Program-made: the position numbers and the translations under genes
Assembly: GCA_016217595.1 (NCBI GenBank)
Contig: JACRHS010000020.1
Location: 186,001-250,000 of the forward strand
Length of the DNA: 64,000 nt
Source of the DNA: Opitutia bacterium
Lineage (GTDB): Bacteria > Verrucomicrobiota > Verrucomicrobiia > Opitutales > Opitutaceae
Reading direction: 5' to 3'
Shown here: positions 37,867 to 46,209 of the stretch, in pieces
Position numbering within the stretch: position 1 is the first letter of the stretch
Layout of the letters: each line of letters opens with the position of its first letter
The notes under the pieces: model-generated
The model's input: the letters and a program-made list of their open reading frames with translations, nothing else
Told to the model about the DNA's origin: nothing
Databases searched by the model: none

Positions 37867-40047
37867 TCATTTTGTGCCAGCCGAAGCAGCCGCCGCACCC
37901 GAATCGTGCTTCCGCAAAAATGCCGCGGTGGCGTCCCAGATCTGCCGCTGCTGCGCGGGATTCCAGCCGCCGTGCATCGCGTCTTTGATCTCGATGTACT
38001 CCACAGAGCGCTTGGCCGACTCGAGCTTCCGCCGCATCCGTTCGCTGTGCTCGATCGGCACCACGCCATCGTCCTTGCCGTGGATCAACAGCACAGGCGC
38101 GGCGATCTGCGCGGCCAAGTTGACAGGCGAGGTCTTGCGCAGGAGCTCCTTATCCTTGCGCAAATCCCCGACCAGCTGTTTGCGCACTTCGTACTGGCGC
38201 CAGTCCGAGATCGAACTGCGGTCTATGCCCGCAACCAAATCGACGAGATCCGTAACCGCGGCGCGCGCGATGCACCCACGAAACAGATCCGGACGCTTGG
38301 CGGCCGCATAAAGTGCAAGATAGCCGCCGTAGCTTGAGCCCATGGCGAATATCCGGCGTCGGTCCGCCACACCGTTGTTCGTCACCCAGTCGATGGCGTC
38401 TTCCACGTCTTCCAATGCCGCGTTACCAAAATTCCGGCAGGCCGCGCTCAAATGCGCGTAGCCGAATCCCTCCGAGCCGCGGAAATTCACCTGCAACACC
38501 AGATAGCCTTGCGCAGCCAAGAACTGCACTTCGGTGTCGAACTCCCACGAGTCGCGCGCCCAAGGGCCGCCATGTAGCAATACCACCATGGGCGCGGGCG
38601 TCCGGCCTGAGGTCACGGCCGGAGCGGTTATGTAACAAAGCACGTCATGGCCGGCGCGCGCCTTGATCCAGGCCGCGACCATGCCCGCGCTATGGCGATA
38701 ATCAATTTGCGGGCGGATGCTGCCCAGTCGCTGGACTTTTTTGGTCGCGGCGTCGTACACGGCTATCGAGCCCGGATCCCGATCGCTGTAGGAGAACACC
38801 GCGAAACGTTTGAGCGCATCGTCCCAGCCAGCGATGCGGTTGACGCGTTGAGGCAACTGCGTGTCGAGATCCTTTTGGATCGCTTCAAACTCGGGCAACA
38901 GCCACGCGGTGCGTTCGCGTGTGTCCTCGAAGCGCATGCCACCAAGCTTGGTCAGTTGCGGCACGAACACCAACGAACCGAAGAGATCCACCCGGTCGCT
39001 TTCCCAAAGCGGCCCTTCGACCTTCTTGTTTTTCAGGTCCGCGACATACAGAGCGTAGGTATCGCGCCCTTTGCTGGACGTGAAGAAAAGTGTGTTTTGC
39101 CAGTACCCAAAGCCATAAACCGACGCGGCGCGGAAGAGATCCTTCACAACGTGGTGCTTCAGTCCGTAGGTTTCAGCCAGCTTCACGCCCAGCAGCTCGG
39201 AAAGCGGCTTTTCTGGCGTGTCCTTGTCTTCGCCGATCATGTATTCGCCGATATCGGACATCCGATCAATCTTATGATAGCCGCGAACATTGCCCATTTC
39301 ATCGTCAATGGGCGACCCCAGCAAGGTGCGCCCATGCGACATTGGCATGGCTTTCCCGGTGGCTACATCTACCCGGAAATAATCGTGCAAATTTGCGGAA
39401 CCGGCACCGTGAGAGCCGTAGGACACCTCAACCGCTGCAACCTCGACCAAAATAAACTCGGGCTCACGCGGCAGCATATTGACAACATTACGAGTGATTG
39501 AGCACTCCGTTCTGCCCAGGTTGCCGAGATCTAGATTTTGACCGAACCGCGCCAATTCCACCCGGTTTTTCCCATCGAGGTCGATGGCCTGCAACTTGCC
39601 GTAGCGCTGCTGAAAGATGATCCGTCGATCATTCTTCCAATCTACGAACGTCATCACGGCCGGGCGCACGCTCTTGTCGGGGTGCTCGTTGTTGGCCGGT
39701 AAATCCGTGCCGACCACGATACGCCGTCGATCAGAGGGGTTGTCGAGGTCGACCACATAGAGGCACAGCTCGTTCTTTTCGCGCGCGCCAAAGGCCAGAT
39801 GCTTGCCGTCGGGCGAGATCCCAAACGAGTTGGCTGACTGTGCCGGATTCGCCAAGGCCGCGATCTCATCGGAGGTGAGCTGAGCTCGCGCCAAGGTTGC
39901 GGTGACGAGCAACGTCGCCCAAGCCATCGCCACGCGACCCGCCCCTAAGGCACGCGTTAGCGACCGACAGTTAATGCCACGCCAAACCTGCAAGATGCGC
40001 TGGAACATCATGGGGGCGAACGCTTCGCATTGCCGCGCGTCCCGCAA
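37867..40047 (-). CDS. S9 prolyl-oligopeptidase-family peptidase (catalytically intact paralog)
   Basis: Encodes 726 residues from ATG 40047; Met13 or Met14 (40011/40008) or Met41 at the start of the hydrophobic segment are alternative starts. A signal peptide ends near ATLARAQ. The propeller half has ANPAQSANSFGISPDGKHLAFGARE; the catalytic domain contains PMVVLLHGGPWARDSW, NFRGSEGFGYAH, the nucleophile motif GSSYGGY with Ser572, the Asp in HGKDDGVVP (Asp660) and His692 in MHGGW. All triad residues are present. It likely hydrolyses oligopeptides in the periplasm. Its 3' end is nearly identical in DNA to that of the downstream pseudoenzyme (35757-35821 versus 37893-37957), showing recent tandem duplication or gene conversion. 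Confidence 0.95.
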   Translation of the reverse strand: MRDARQCEAFAPMMFQRILQVWRGINCRSLTRALGAGRVAMAWATLLVTATLARAQLTSDEIAALANPAQSANSFGISPDGKHLAFGAREKNELCLYVVDLDNPSDRRRIVVGTDLPANNEHPDKSVRPAVMTFVDWKNDRRIIFQQRYGKLQAIDLDGKNRVELARFGQNLDLGNLGRTECSITRNVVNMLPREPEFILVEVAAVEVSYGSHGAGSANLHDYFRVDVATGKAMPMSHGRTLLGSPIDDEMGNVRGYHKIDRMSDIGEYMIGEDKDTPEKPLSELLGVKLAETYGLKHHVVKDLFRAASVYGFGYWQNTLFFTSSKGRDTYALYVADLKNKKVEGPLWESDRVDLFGSLVFVPQLTKLGGMRFEDTRERTAWLLPEFEAIQKDLDTQLPQRVNRIAGWDDALKRFAVFSYSDRDPGSIAVYDAATKKVQRLGSIRPQIDYRHSAGMVAAWIKARAGHDVLCYITAPAVTSGRTPAPMVVLLHGGPWARDSWEFDTEVQFLAAQGYLVLQVNFRGSEGFGYAHLSAACRNFGNAALEDVEDAIDWVTNNGVADRRRIFAMGSSYGGYLALYAAAKRPDLFRGCIARAAVTDLVDLVAGIDRSSISDWRQYEVRKQLVGDLRKDKELLRKTSPVNLAAQIAAPVLLIHGKDDGVVPIEHSERMRRKLESAKRSVEYIEIKDAMHGGWNPAQQRQIWDATAAFLRKHDSGAAAASAGTK
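37893..37957 (-). repeat. Near-identical 3' block of tandem S9 genes, copy 2
   Basis: Partner of 35757-35821. Confidence 0.8.
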
Positions 40048-40119
40048 GTTTATTTATTCTCGCGCACAACGGTGATTGCGCTCGTCAGTGGCACCCCCTA
40101 GCCACCCACGCACGCAATC

Positions 40120-40512
40120 ATGATTCTCCGCGCCTGCATCGTCTGGCTGCTGATCGCCGTTGCCGAGGTCGGCCACGGCATTCTCCGCGTCCGTTTTCTC
40201 AACCCGCGCGTGGGCGACCGGCGCGCCCGCCAGATCGGCGTGTTCACCGGATCGGCGTTGTTGTTGGCGATCGCTGTCATCGCCGCCCCGTGGCTCGCCC
40301 TTCCCACCGCTGGCGCGGCGTGGGGCGTGGGCGCGCTCTGGTTTGTGCTCATGCTGCTCTTCGAAATTCTCTTCGGCCGGCTCGTCTTCCGCGCCTCGTG
40401 GCAACGCATCGCCGCCGATTTCGATTTCCGCCGCGGCGGCTGGCTCGCCATCGGCATGGCGATCTTGTTTCTCGCGCCTTTCCTCGCCGCCAAAATCCGG
40501 GGGTTGCTGTGA
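40120..40512 (+). CDS. Small integral membrane protein, function unknown
   Basis: Encodes 130 residues with four hydrophobic segments (near 4-20, 42-60, 66-88, 106-123) and conserved-looking acidic/basic loops (AEVGHGILRVRFLNPRVGDRRARQIGV; WQRIAADFDFRRGG). I do not recognise the family. Its stop overlaps the GTG start of the following transporter gene (GTGA), so the two are translationally coupled. Confidence 0.75.
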   Translation: MILRACIVWLLIAVAEVGHGILRVRFLNPRVGDRRARQIGVFTGSALLLAIAVIAAPWLALPTAGAAWGVGALWFVLMLLFEILFGRLVFRASWQRIAADFDFRRGGWLAIGMAILFLAPFLAAKIRGLL

Positions 40513-41480
40513 GCCCCGCCGCAACCCCCAACCTCCGACTGCGCGCCGTGCTGATGCTGCTGGGCGCCAACTTTTTTTGGGGACTGAGTTTTCCCACCAT
40601 CAAGGCCCTGGCGCTCGTGCACGGCGCACTCCTGCCCGACAGCGGCACCTGGTTTACCGCCGCGATGGCGGTCGCGCCGCGCTTCGTGCTCGCGACCGCG
40701 GTGCTCCTGCTGTGGCAGGCGCGGACGCTGGCCGACACGACGCGACGCGAGTGGCATCAAGGCGTGTTGCTCGGGCTGTTCGCCTCCGCCGGCATGCTGT
40801 TGCAAAACGACGGCCTGCTATTCACCGCGGCCTCGACCTCGGCGTTTCTCACCCAGTTTTATGCGATCATGATCCCGGTGTGGCTGGCGCTGCGGCACCG
40901 GCGCAATCCAGGCGCGCTCGTCTGGGCCTGCTGCGCCCTGGTGCTCGCCGGCGTGGCCATCCTCGGGCGGTTCGACTGGCACACGCTCAGCTTCGGTCGT
41001 GGCGAAGTGGAGACGCTGCTCAGCTCGGTGTTCTTCATGGGACAGATTCTGTGTCTGGAACGCGCCGACTTTGCCGGCAACCGCCCGGCGAAGATCACAC
41101 TCGTCATGTTCGCCACCGAGGCGGTGGTGTTCTGCGCGCTGGCCGGCGTGCTCGCGCCCAGCGCATCCGCGTTGTTCGTACCGTGGAGCTCCCTGCCGTG
41201 GCTCGGACTCACGATCCTGCTCACGAGTTTCTGCACACTCGGCGCCTTCACGCTCATGAACACCTGGCAACCGCGCATCTCCGCAACCGAAGCCGGGCTG
41301 ATTTATTGCGTGGAACCGATCTTTGGCTCGCTGCTGGCGCTGTGTCTGCCGGCGTGGTTTTCGCTCTGGGCCGCGATCGATTATCCCAACGAAACCGCGA
41401 CGTGGCACCTGCTCGTGGGCGGCGGGCTCATCACCCTGGCCAACGTACTGCTGCAATGGCGTCCGCCTGCGCGGACTTGA
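40509..41480 (+). CDS. DMT-superfamily (EamA) transporter
   Basis: I chose the GTG at 40509, which overlaps the stop of the previous gene by 4 bp; the ATG-initiated frame upstream runs through that gene. This gives 323 residues with two EamA repeats: VLMLLGANFFWGLSFPTIKALAL, TSAFLTQFYAIMIPVWLALR, then FVPWSSLPWLGLTILLTSFCTLGAFTLMNTWQPRISATEAGLIYCVEPIFGSLLAL. It is an inner-membrane metabolite transporter of unknown substrate and divergent in sequence from the DMT protein at 27.9 kb. Confidence 0.88.
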   Translation: MSPAATPNLRLRAVLMLLGANFFWGLSFPTIKALALVHGALLPDSGTWFTAAMAVAPRFVLATAVLLLWQARTLADTTRREWHQGVLLGLFASAGMLLQNDGLLFTAASTSAFLTQFYAIMIPVWLALRHRRNPGALVWACCALVLAGVAILGRFDWHTLSFGRGEVETLLSSVFFMGQILCLERADFAGNRPAKITLVMFATEAVVFCALAGVLAPSASALFVPWSSLPWLGLTILLTSFCTLGAFTLMNTWQPRISATEAGLIYCVEPIFGSLLALCLPAWFSLWAAIDYPNETATWHLLVGGGLITLANVLLQWRPPART

Positions 41481-41522
41481 TCCCGCCGCGCATTCCGCCC
41501 GCGCAACGCGAAGCAGAAGGAA

Positions 41523-41555
41523 ATGCCCGGGCGGCGCCATCGCCGCGCCGGGCAT
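41523..41555. terminator. Strong hairpin between convergent genes
   Basis: ATGCCCGGGCGGCG pairs with CGCCGCGCCGGGCAT with one bulged base and a CCAT loop. It has no clear T tract on either side, so it is a hairpin barrier rather than a classical terminator. Confidence 0.55.
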
Positions 41556-41563
41556 GAACCTAA

Positions 41564-42358
41564 TCAGAACGAATACGAGTAGGTCAGCGTACCGAACACG
41601 CGACCGACGGCCGCGGTGTTCTCGTACTTGGGCAGACTGCCAGCCTTGTAATAGTTGCTGGAGCCTTTCGTGTAAGAGACGCCAACCGTAAGCTTGGACT
41701 GCTTGTCGAGCGCGAAGGGCATCGCGGCTCCGATCAGATAATAATCGCCGACGTTTTTCACCGCAGGAGAGGCATCGCGCGCGACATCCTTCCACTGGTA
41801 GGTGCCGACGGTGGCGGAAAGAGCCACTTCGCTATCCAGTTCCTTCACCGGAATGGAGTAGGCAGCATTCAACTCCCACGTGGCGCCGCGCAGGATGGTA
41901 TCGTAGTAGAGCTTGGGCGTGAGCTTCACGCCTGAAACCGTGTAATTAAGCGCCAAGTTGGGCTCAAACGAGCTGCGGTAGAATCCCGCCCCGATATCGG
42001 CGCGCGGATAAGTGTACAATGTCGCACCGACCGCAAAGGAAAGACTGTCGTCGATGGTAAAGGTGTACGAAGCGTAGGGATCGATCTCGGGATCGGACAC
42101 GCCGTCGACTTTGTCCTTCAACGGCTGGCTGGCCCAGATGCCAAGGGTCAAATTGCCACTGCCGTATTCGAGCGTGGGCTGGAAGGACGGACCGCCGAGG
42201 CGTACGCCGCGAAACATGTATTGCGTTACGAAGGCCGGCGAAAAGGTGAGCGAAGCCGCGGGTGCGGCGGCCGGGGCCGGCGTCTGGGCGTCGGCGGTGG
42301 TCAGGGCTCCGACGAGCAGAGCGACACAAGAGAGTAGTGCGGATTTCTTCAGGTTCAT
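41564..42358 (-). CDS. TorF-like putative porin 1
   Basis: Met 42358 (MNLKKSALLSCVALLVGALTTADAQ) gives 264 residues with a clear signal peptide. The mature N-terminus SLTFSPAFVTQYMFRGVRLGGPSFQPTLEYGSGNLTLGIWASQPL is the hallmark of the TorF family of predicted outer-membrane beta-barrels. Alternating strands follow and the last residue is Phe, as expected for barrel assembly. A sister protein occurs at 43519-44214, on the other side of the rplM-rpsI operon. Substrate unknown. Confidence 0.85.
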   Translation of the reverse strand: MNLKKSALLSCVALLVGALTTADAQTPAPAAAPAASLTFSPAFVTQYMFRGVRLGGPSFQPTLEYGSGNLTLGIWASQPLKDKVDGVSDPEIDPYASYTFTIDDSLSFAVGATLYTYPRADIGAGFYRSSFEPNLALNYTVSGVKLTPKLYYDTILRGATWELNAAYSIPVKELDSEVALSATVGTYQWKDVARDASPAVKNVGDYYLIGAAMPFALDKQSKLTVGVSYTKGSSNYYKAGSLPKYENTAAVGRVFGTLTYSYSF

Positions 42359-42473
42359 GGTGGTGGTTGGATTTTGACGGGACGCAATGGGCGCCCACCC
42401 CTGCCTTAGCAAAGGCCGGGCCAACTCGATCCTGAATTGTTTTCGGCCCCGCGTCTGCAGTGTCCCAAAAACG

Positions 42474-42505
42474 AAAAACCGCCGGAGCCAAGAGGCTGCG
42501 GCGGT
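42474..42505 (-). terminator. Terminator of the rplM-rpsI operon
   Basis: On the minus strand, a 12-bp stem with one mismatch (ACCGCCGCAGCC/GGCTCCGGCGGT), a TCTT loop and a T tract. It begins about 30 bp after the rpsI stop. Confidence 0.8.
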
Positions 42506-42534
42506 CTGAAAATCGGCGGCAGAAGCCGGAACGA

Positions 42535-42936
42535 TCAGCGTTTCGAGAATTGGAAACGCTTGCGGGCGCCGGGCTGGCCGGCCTTTTTGCGCTCTTTCTC
42601 GCGAGGATCGCGGGTGAGGTGGCCGGCCTTCTTCAGCGCGGCACGCAACTCGGGATTCAGCTTTTGCAGGGCGCGGGCAATGCCATGCGCCACGGCTTCG
42701 GCCTGACCACTGACGCCGCCACCGGCGACATTGGCCACGACGTCAACCTTGTCGCGCAGACTCACGGTCTGCAGCGGGGCGGTGGCGAGTTTGGCAAAAT
42801 TCTCGTGAGAAAAATAGGCTTCGGCTTCGCGATCATTGATCGCGATTTTGCCCGTGCCTTCGGTAAGGCGGACGCGGGCAGTGGCGGTCTTGCGACGACC
42901 GGTACCGAGGAACACGTTGGCGGCGGTGGTGCTCAT
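42535..42936 (-). CDS. rpsI: 30S ribosomal protein S9
   Basis: Met 42936 ([25 protein letters not shown]) gives 133 residues; the open frame upstream overlaps rplM. The S9 core is clear: [61 protein letters not shown]. The C-terminal SKR reaches the P-site tRNA on the ribosome. It lies 8 bp downstream of rplM in the widely conserved rplM-rpsI operon. Confidence 0.98.
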   Translation of the reverse strand: MSTTAANVFLGTGRRKTATARVRLTEGTGKIAINDREAEAYFSHENFAKLATAPLQTVSLRDKVDVVANVAGGGVSGQAEAVAHGIARALQKLNPELRAALKKAGHLTRDPREKERKKAGQPGARKRFQFSKR

Positions 42937-42944
42937 GGACGGAA

Positions 42945-43376
42945 TCAAACGGTGATCTTGATCGGGTTTTGCGCCTCGTGCGGGTGAGTCGCGCCAGCGA
43001 AGACACGCACTTTGGTGAGCATCTTGCGGGCCAGGGCGTTCTTCGGAAGCATGCCTTTCACAGCGTGCTCGATGATAAATTCGGGATGTTGTTCGCGGGT
43101 GAGCGCGAGCGAGCGATACTTCTCGCCGCCGACGAAGCCGGAGAACGACATGTACTCGTTCTTCGCTTCCTTCTTGCCGGTCACCGCGACCTTTTCGGCA
43201 TTGATAATGATCACGAAGTCGCCGGTGTCGACGTGCGGCGTGTAAGTGGGCTTGTTGCGGCCGCGGATGATGTTGGCCACTTTCACCGCGAGACGGCCCA
43301 GCACAACCCCGTCGGCATCGATTAGATACCACTTGGGCTGCGGCAGCGTCTCCTTCTTGGCGAGAAACGTTTTCAT
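42945..43376 (-). CDS. rplM: 50S ribosomal protein L13
   Basis: Encodes 143 residues with all family blocks: [57 protein letters not shown], and [15 protein letters not shown]. First gene of the rplM-rpsI operon. A TTGACA box upstream on the same strand may start the operon. Confidence 0.98.
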   Translation of the reverse strand: MKTFLAKKETLPQPKWYLIDADGVVLGRLAVKVANIIRGRNKPTYTPHVDTGDFVIIINAEKVAVTGKKEAKNEYMSFSGFVGGEKYRSLALTREQHPEFIIEHAVKGMLPKNALARKMLTKVRVFAGATHPHEAQNPIKITV

Positions 43377-43391
43377 GAGAAAAGACGGCTA

Positions 43392-43419
43392 GAGCTAGAG
43401 TTTGGCGGGAGCGTGTCAA
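43392..43419 (-). promoter_or_regulatory. Candidate promoter of rplM-rpsI
   Basis: On the minus strand, consensus -35 TTGACA (43419-43414) and a weak -10 TAGCTC (43397-43392), 16 bp apart, 15 bp before the rplM start. Confidence 0.5.
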
Positions 43420-43448
43420 CAGCTTTGATCGACAATTTCGCGGAAACG

Positions 43449-43481
43449 AAAAACCCGCCTCCGCGCGAGGCGGTGGCGGGT
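43449..43481 (-). terminator. Probable terminator of porin 2
   Basis: On the minus strand, ACCCGCC/GGCGGGT stem enclosing a GC-rich loop, followed by TTTTT. It begins about 38 bp after the porin stop. Confidence 0.65.
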
Positions 43482-43518
43482 GACAGTGTTTGTGCGTTAC
43501 CCGCAAGCGGGTGCTGGC

Positions 43519-44214
43519 TTAGAAGCCGACCGTGACGCCGGCCCGGAAGGAAAAGAGATCGCGGGCTGCGCCTTGAAGATCGCTATTGGCGTAGTTGAGA
43601 CCGGCATAAACCGTCGCTTTCTCGCCGAGCTTGTAGGGCAGGTTCACCCCGACGCCGCCGTAGGTGTACTGCGGCCCGCTGTTGGGATACACGCTGCCGA
43701 AGTTCGCGCTGAAATCGAGCGAGGCGCCGACATCGGGCAGCGCGACGCTGTAGCCGACTTGTCCCTGCACGGTCAGCGTATCGAGCTTGAAGTCGTTGTA
43801 AATGTAGAGGCCGGGCTTGAAGCCGCGGACATTGCCCACCACTCCGGCGAAAACTTCGTAGGTCGAGCTCTGCTCGCCCAGGGATTTCTTGGCCTCGGGG
43901 TAGTAATAGAGCGTGGCGCCCATATCGAGATCCCACGCGTCGTTCAGCTTGTGCTTATAACCGGCGTAGAAATCGAACTCGTTGCTTTCGCGCCCCAACA
44001 CCGGCTGGCTGGACCACAGGCCGCCATAGGATCCGCCCGAAGAAATCTCCACGGAAGGCTGGATGGCTTCCTTGCCAACTTCCACGCCGCGGAAGACGTA
44101 TTTGCTGACGTAGGGGAAATCGAGCGTGATGGAATACGAGCTTTTGGCCGCATCCGCCGCGTGCAACGCTGCACCGGCAGCCAAAGCGAGGGTCAGTAGG
44201 GTGATCTTTTTCAT
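43519..44214 (-). CDS. TorF-like putative porin 2
   Basis: Met 44214 (MKKITLLTLALAAGAALHA) gives 231 residues with a signal peptide. The mature start SITLDFPYVSKYVFRGVEVGKEAIQPSVEISSGGSYGGLWSSQPV parallels that of porin 1. Strands continue to a terminal Phe. Two TorF-like genes flank rplM-rpsI on the same strand, but both have separate terminators or promoters, so co-transcription is not implied. Confidence 0.85.
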   Translation of the reverse strand: MKKITLLTLALAAGAALHAADAAKSSYSITLDFPYVSKYVFRGVEVGKEAIQPSVEISSGGSYGGLWSSQPVLGRESNEFDFYAGYKHKLNDAWDLDMGATLYYYPEAKKSLGEQSSTYEVFAGVVGNVRGFKPGLYIYNDFKLDTLTVQGQVGYSVALPDVGASLDFSANFGSVYPNSGPQYTYGGVGVNLPYKLGEKATVYAGLNYANSDLQGAARDLFSFRAGVTVGF

Positions 44215-44363
44215 GGTCTGGTGTATTTCGATTTTGTTAGGTCGCCAGGCGAACCCGGCTGGCTTCCGAAAATCTCCGGAAGCGTAAAATAACAAGGCTA
44301 TTGTTCAACAGCTTCGTCACCCTCAGCAAGACCGCATAATCGGATTCGCGTTCCCGCCCGGGC

Positions 44364-44786
44364 ATGGTTACACGTCCGCCCAACATGCCCACCATGCTCT
44401 CCCTTGCCGGTTTTTCAGGCCTCCTCGCAGTGGCGCTGGGGGCGATGGGCACGCATGCCCTCAAGCCGCTGCTCACCGCACACGGTTTGCTCGAAGCCTG
44501 GCACACCGCGGTGCTCTACCATCTGGTCCACGCGGTGGCGCTGCTGGCCGTCAGCCTCGCCTTGGATGCAGGCGCGACTCAACTACATCCGCGGCGCGCG
44601 GCCGGACTGCGGGCCGCCGGAGTTTGCTGGCTCACGGGCATCATTCTATTTTCTGGCTCGCTCTATTTTATGGCCGCCTTCGACTGGCGCCGACTGGGCA
44701 TCGTCACTCCGTTCGGAGGCGTCGCGTTGCTCGCCGGCTGGGCCTGCCTCATCCACGCCGGCTGGCGCCGGTCCACGCCTCCCTAA
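44364..44786 (+). CDS. DUF423 membrane protein
   Basis: Encodes up to 140 residues; Met at 44385 or 44394 are alternative starts nearer the first helix. The DUF423 signature is present: LAGFSGLLAVALGAMGTHALKP, AWHTAVLYHLVHAVALLAV, and GIILFSGSLYFMA with GIVTPFGGVALLAGW. Four membrane helices. Function of the family is unknown. It lies 4 bp upstream of the CCA-adding enzyme gene, so the two are likely one transcript. Confidence 0.9.
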   Translation: MVTRPPNMPTMLSLAGFSGLLAVALGAMGTHALKPLLTAHGLLEAWHTAVLYHLVHAVALLAVSLALDAGATQLHPRRAAGLRAAGVCWLTGIILFSGSLYFMAAFDWRRLGIVTPFGGVALLAGWACLIHAGWRRSTPP

Positions 44787-44789
44787 ATC

Positions 44790-46196
44790 ATGCAAATTCC
44801 CGACCCGCTCCGCGCCGCTCTCGACGCCATCCGCCAAACCGGCGGCCGGCCGCGGCTGGTCGGCGGTTGCGTGCGCGACTGGTTGCTGGGTCTCACGGCC
44901 AAAGATTTCGACGTCGAGGTGGGTGCCATCGCCTTCGACGAGCTGCACCGCGCACTCGCACCGCTCGGGTCCACCGATGTCGTTGGCCGCAGCTTCGGCG
45001 TGATCAAGCTCCGCCTCGGCGACACCGAGTACGATTTCAGCCTGCCACGCCGCGAATCGAAGACCGGTGCCGGCCATCGCGGTTTCCGTGTTCACCCCGA
45101 CCCGACGCTCAGCGATGCCGAGGCCGCCGCCCGTCGCGATTTCACGATCAACTCCATCGCCTACGATCCATTCGACGGCGCGTTGATCGACCCGCACCAC
45201 GGGGAACGCGATCTGCGCGCCCGGGTGCTGCGGCACACCAGCGAGTCGTTCGTGGAAGATCCGCTGCGGGTGTTGCGCGCGATGCAGTTCGCCGCGCGTT
45301 TCGATCTTTCCCTCGCACCCGAGACGGCCGAGCTCTGCCGGAGCATCACCGACACATTTGGCGAACTGGCCGTCGAACGCGTGTGGGGCGAATGGGACAA
45401 GTGGGCCGTCAGCAGCATCCGCCCGTCCCGCGGCCTCACCGTGCTGGCGGAGACCGGCTGGCTGCGCCATTTCCCCGAAGTCGCGCCAATGCGCGGCACG
45501 CCGCAGGAACCGGAGTGGCACCCCGAGGGAGACGTTTTCGCGCACACGCAACACTGCCTCGACGCGCTCTGCGCCTCGGCGGCCTGGCGCGATGCCGCGC
45601 CCGCGCGCCGCCGCCTGCTGAGCTTCGCCGTGCTGGCTCACGATTTCGGCAAACCGCTCACCACCTCGTACGCCGAGCGCCACGGGGTGTTGCGCTGGCT
45701 CAGCCCCGGCCATGAGGCGGCCGGCGGCCCGCTCGCGGAAACGTTTCTCCAACGCATCGGCTCGCCGCACGATTTGATCGAACCGGTGCGGGCGCTCGTC
45801 GTGCATCACCTCCTGCACCACCAAGGGCACCGCTCCGTTTATACCGACACGCAAATCCGCCGCCTCGCGCGCCGGCTGATCCCGGCCACGATCGACGACC
45901 TGTGCGAAGTGATGACGGCCGACGCCTGCGGGCGGCCGCCGCTCAGCCCGCGCGACTCGCTGGTGCTGATCGCGGTGTTGCGCAACCGCGCCCACGAACT
46001 CGCCGTGGCGGACCAGGCCCCGCGCCCGATTCTGCTCGGCCGACACCTGCAAGCGCAGGGGCTCGCGCCCGGCCCGAACTTCAAGCCGATCCTCGACACC
46101 GCGTTCGAGGCTCAACTTGAAGGCGCATTCGCCGACGAAGCCAACGCGCTGGTCTGGCTGCGCGAACACCTGCGCGGCTATCTGCCGCCGCGCTGA
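44790..46196 (+). CDS. cca: CCA tRNA nucleotidyltransferase with HD domain
   Basis: Encodes 468 residues. The nucleotidyltransferase head has GGRPRLVGGCVRDWLLGLTAKDFDVEV (GG motif and DxD acidic pair), RRDFTINSIAYDPFDGALIDPHHGERDL and the helical neck FVEDPLRVLRAMQFAARF. The C-terminal half carries an HD-type domain (HTQHCLDAL, LAHDFGKPLTTSYAERHG), as in bacterial multifunctional CCA proteins with phosphohydrolase activity. It adds or repairs the 3' CCA of tRNA. It converges with the first TonB receptor gene with a 13-bp gap. Confidence 0.95.
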   Translation: MQIPDPLRAALDAIRQTGGRPRLVGGCVRDWLLGLTAKDFDVEVGAIAFDELHRALAPLGSTDVVGRSFGVIKLRLGDTEYDFSLPRRESKTGAGHRGFRVHPDPTLSDAEAAARRDFTINSIAYDPFDGALIDPHHGERDLRARVLRHTSESFVEDPLRVLRAMQFAARFDLSLAPETAELCRSITDTFGELAVERVWGEWDKWAVSSIRPSRGLTVLAETGWLRHFPEVAPMRGTPQEPEWHPEGDVFAHTQHCLDALCASAAWRDAAPARRRLLSFAVLAHDFGKPLTTSYAERHGVLRWLSPGHEAAGGPLAETFLQRIGSPHDLIEPVRALVVHHLLHHQGHRSVYTDTQIRRLARRLIPATIDDLCEVMTADACGRPPLSPRDSLVLIAVLRNRAHELAVADQAPRPILLGRHLQAQGLAPGPNFKPILDTAFEAQLEGAFADEANALVWLREHLRGYLPPR

Positions 46197-46209
46197 CGGC
46201 GGAGGCGGC

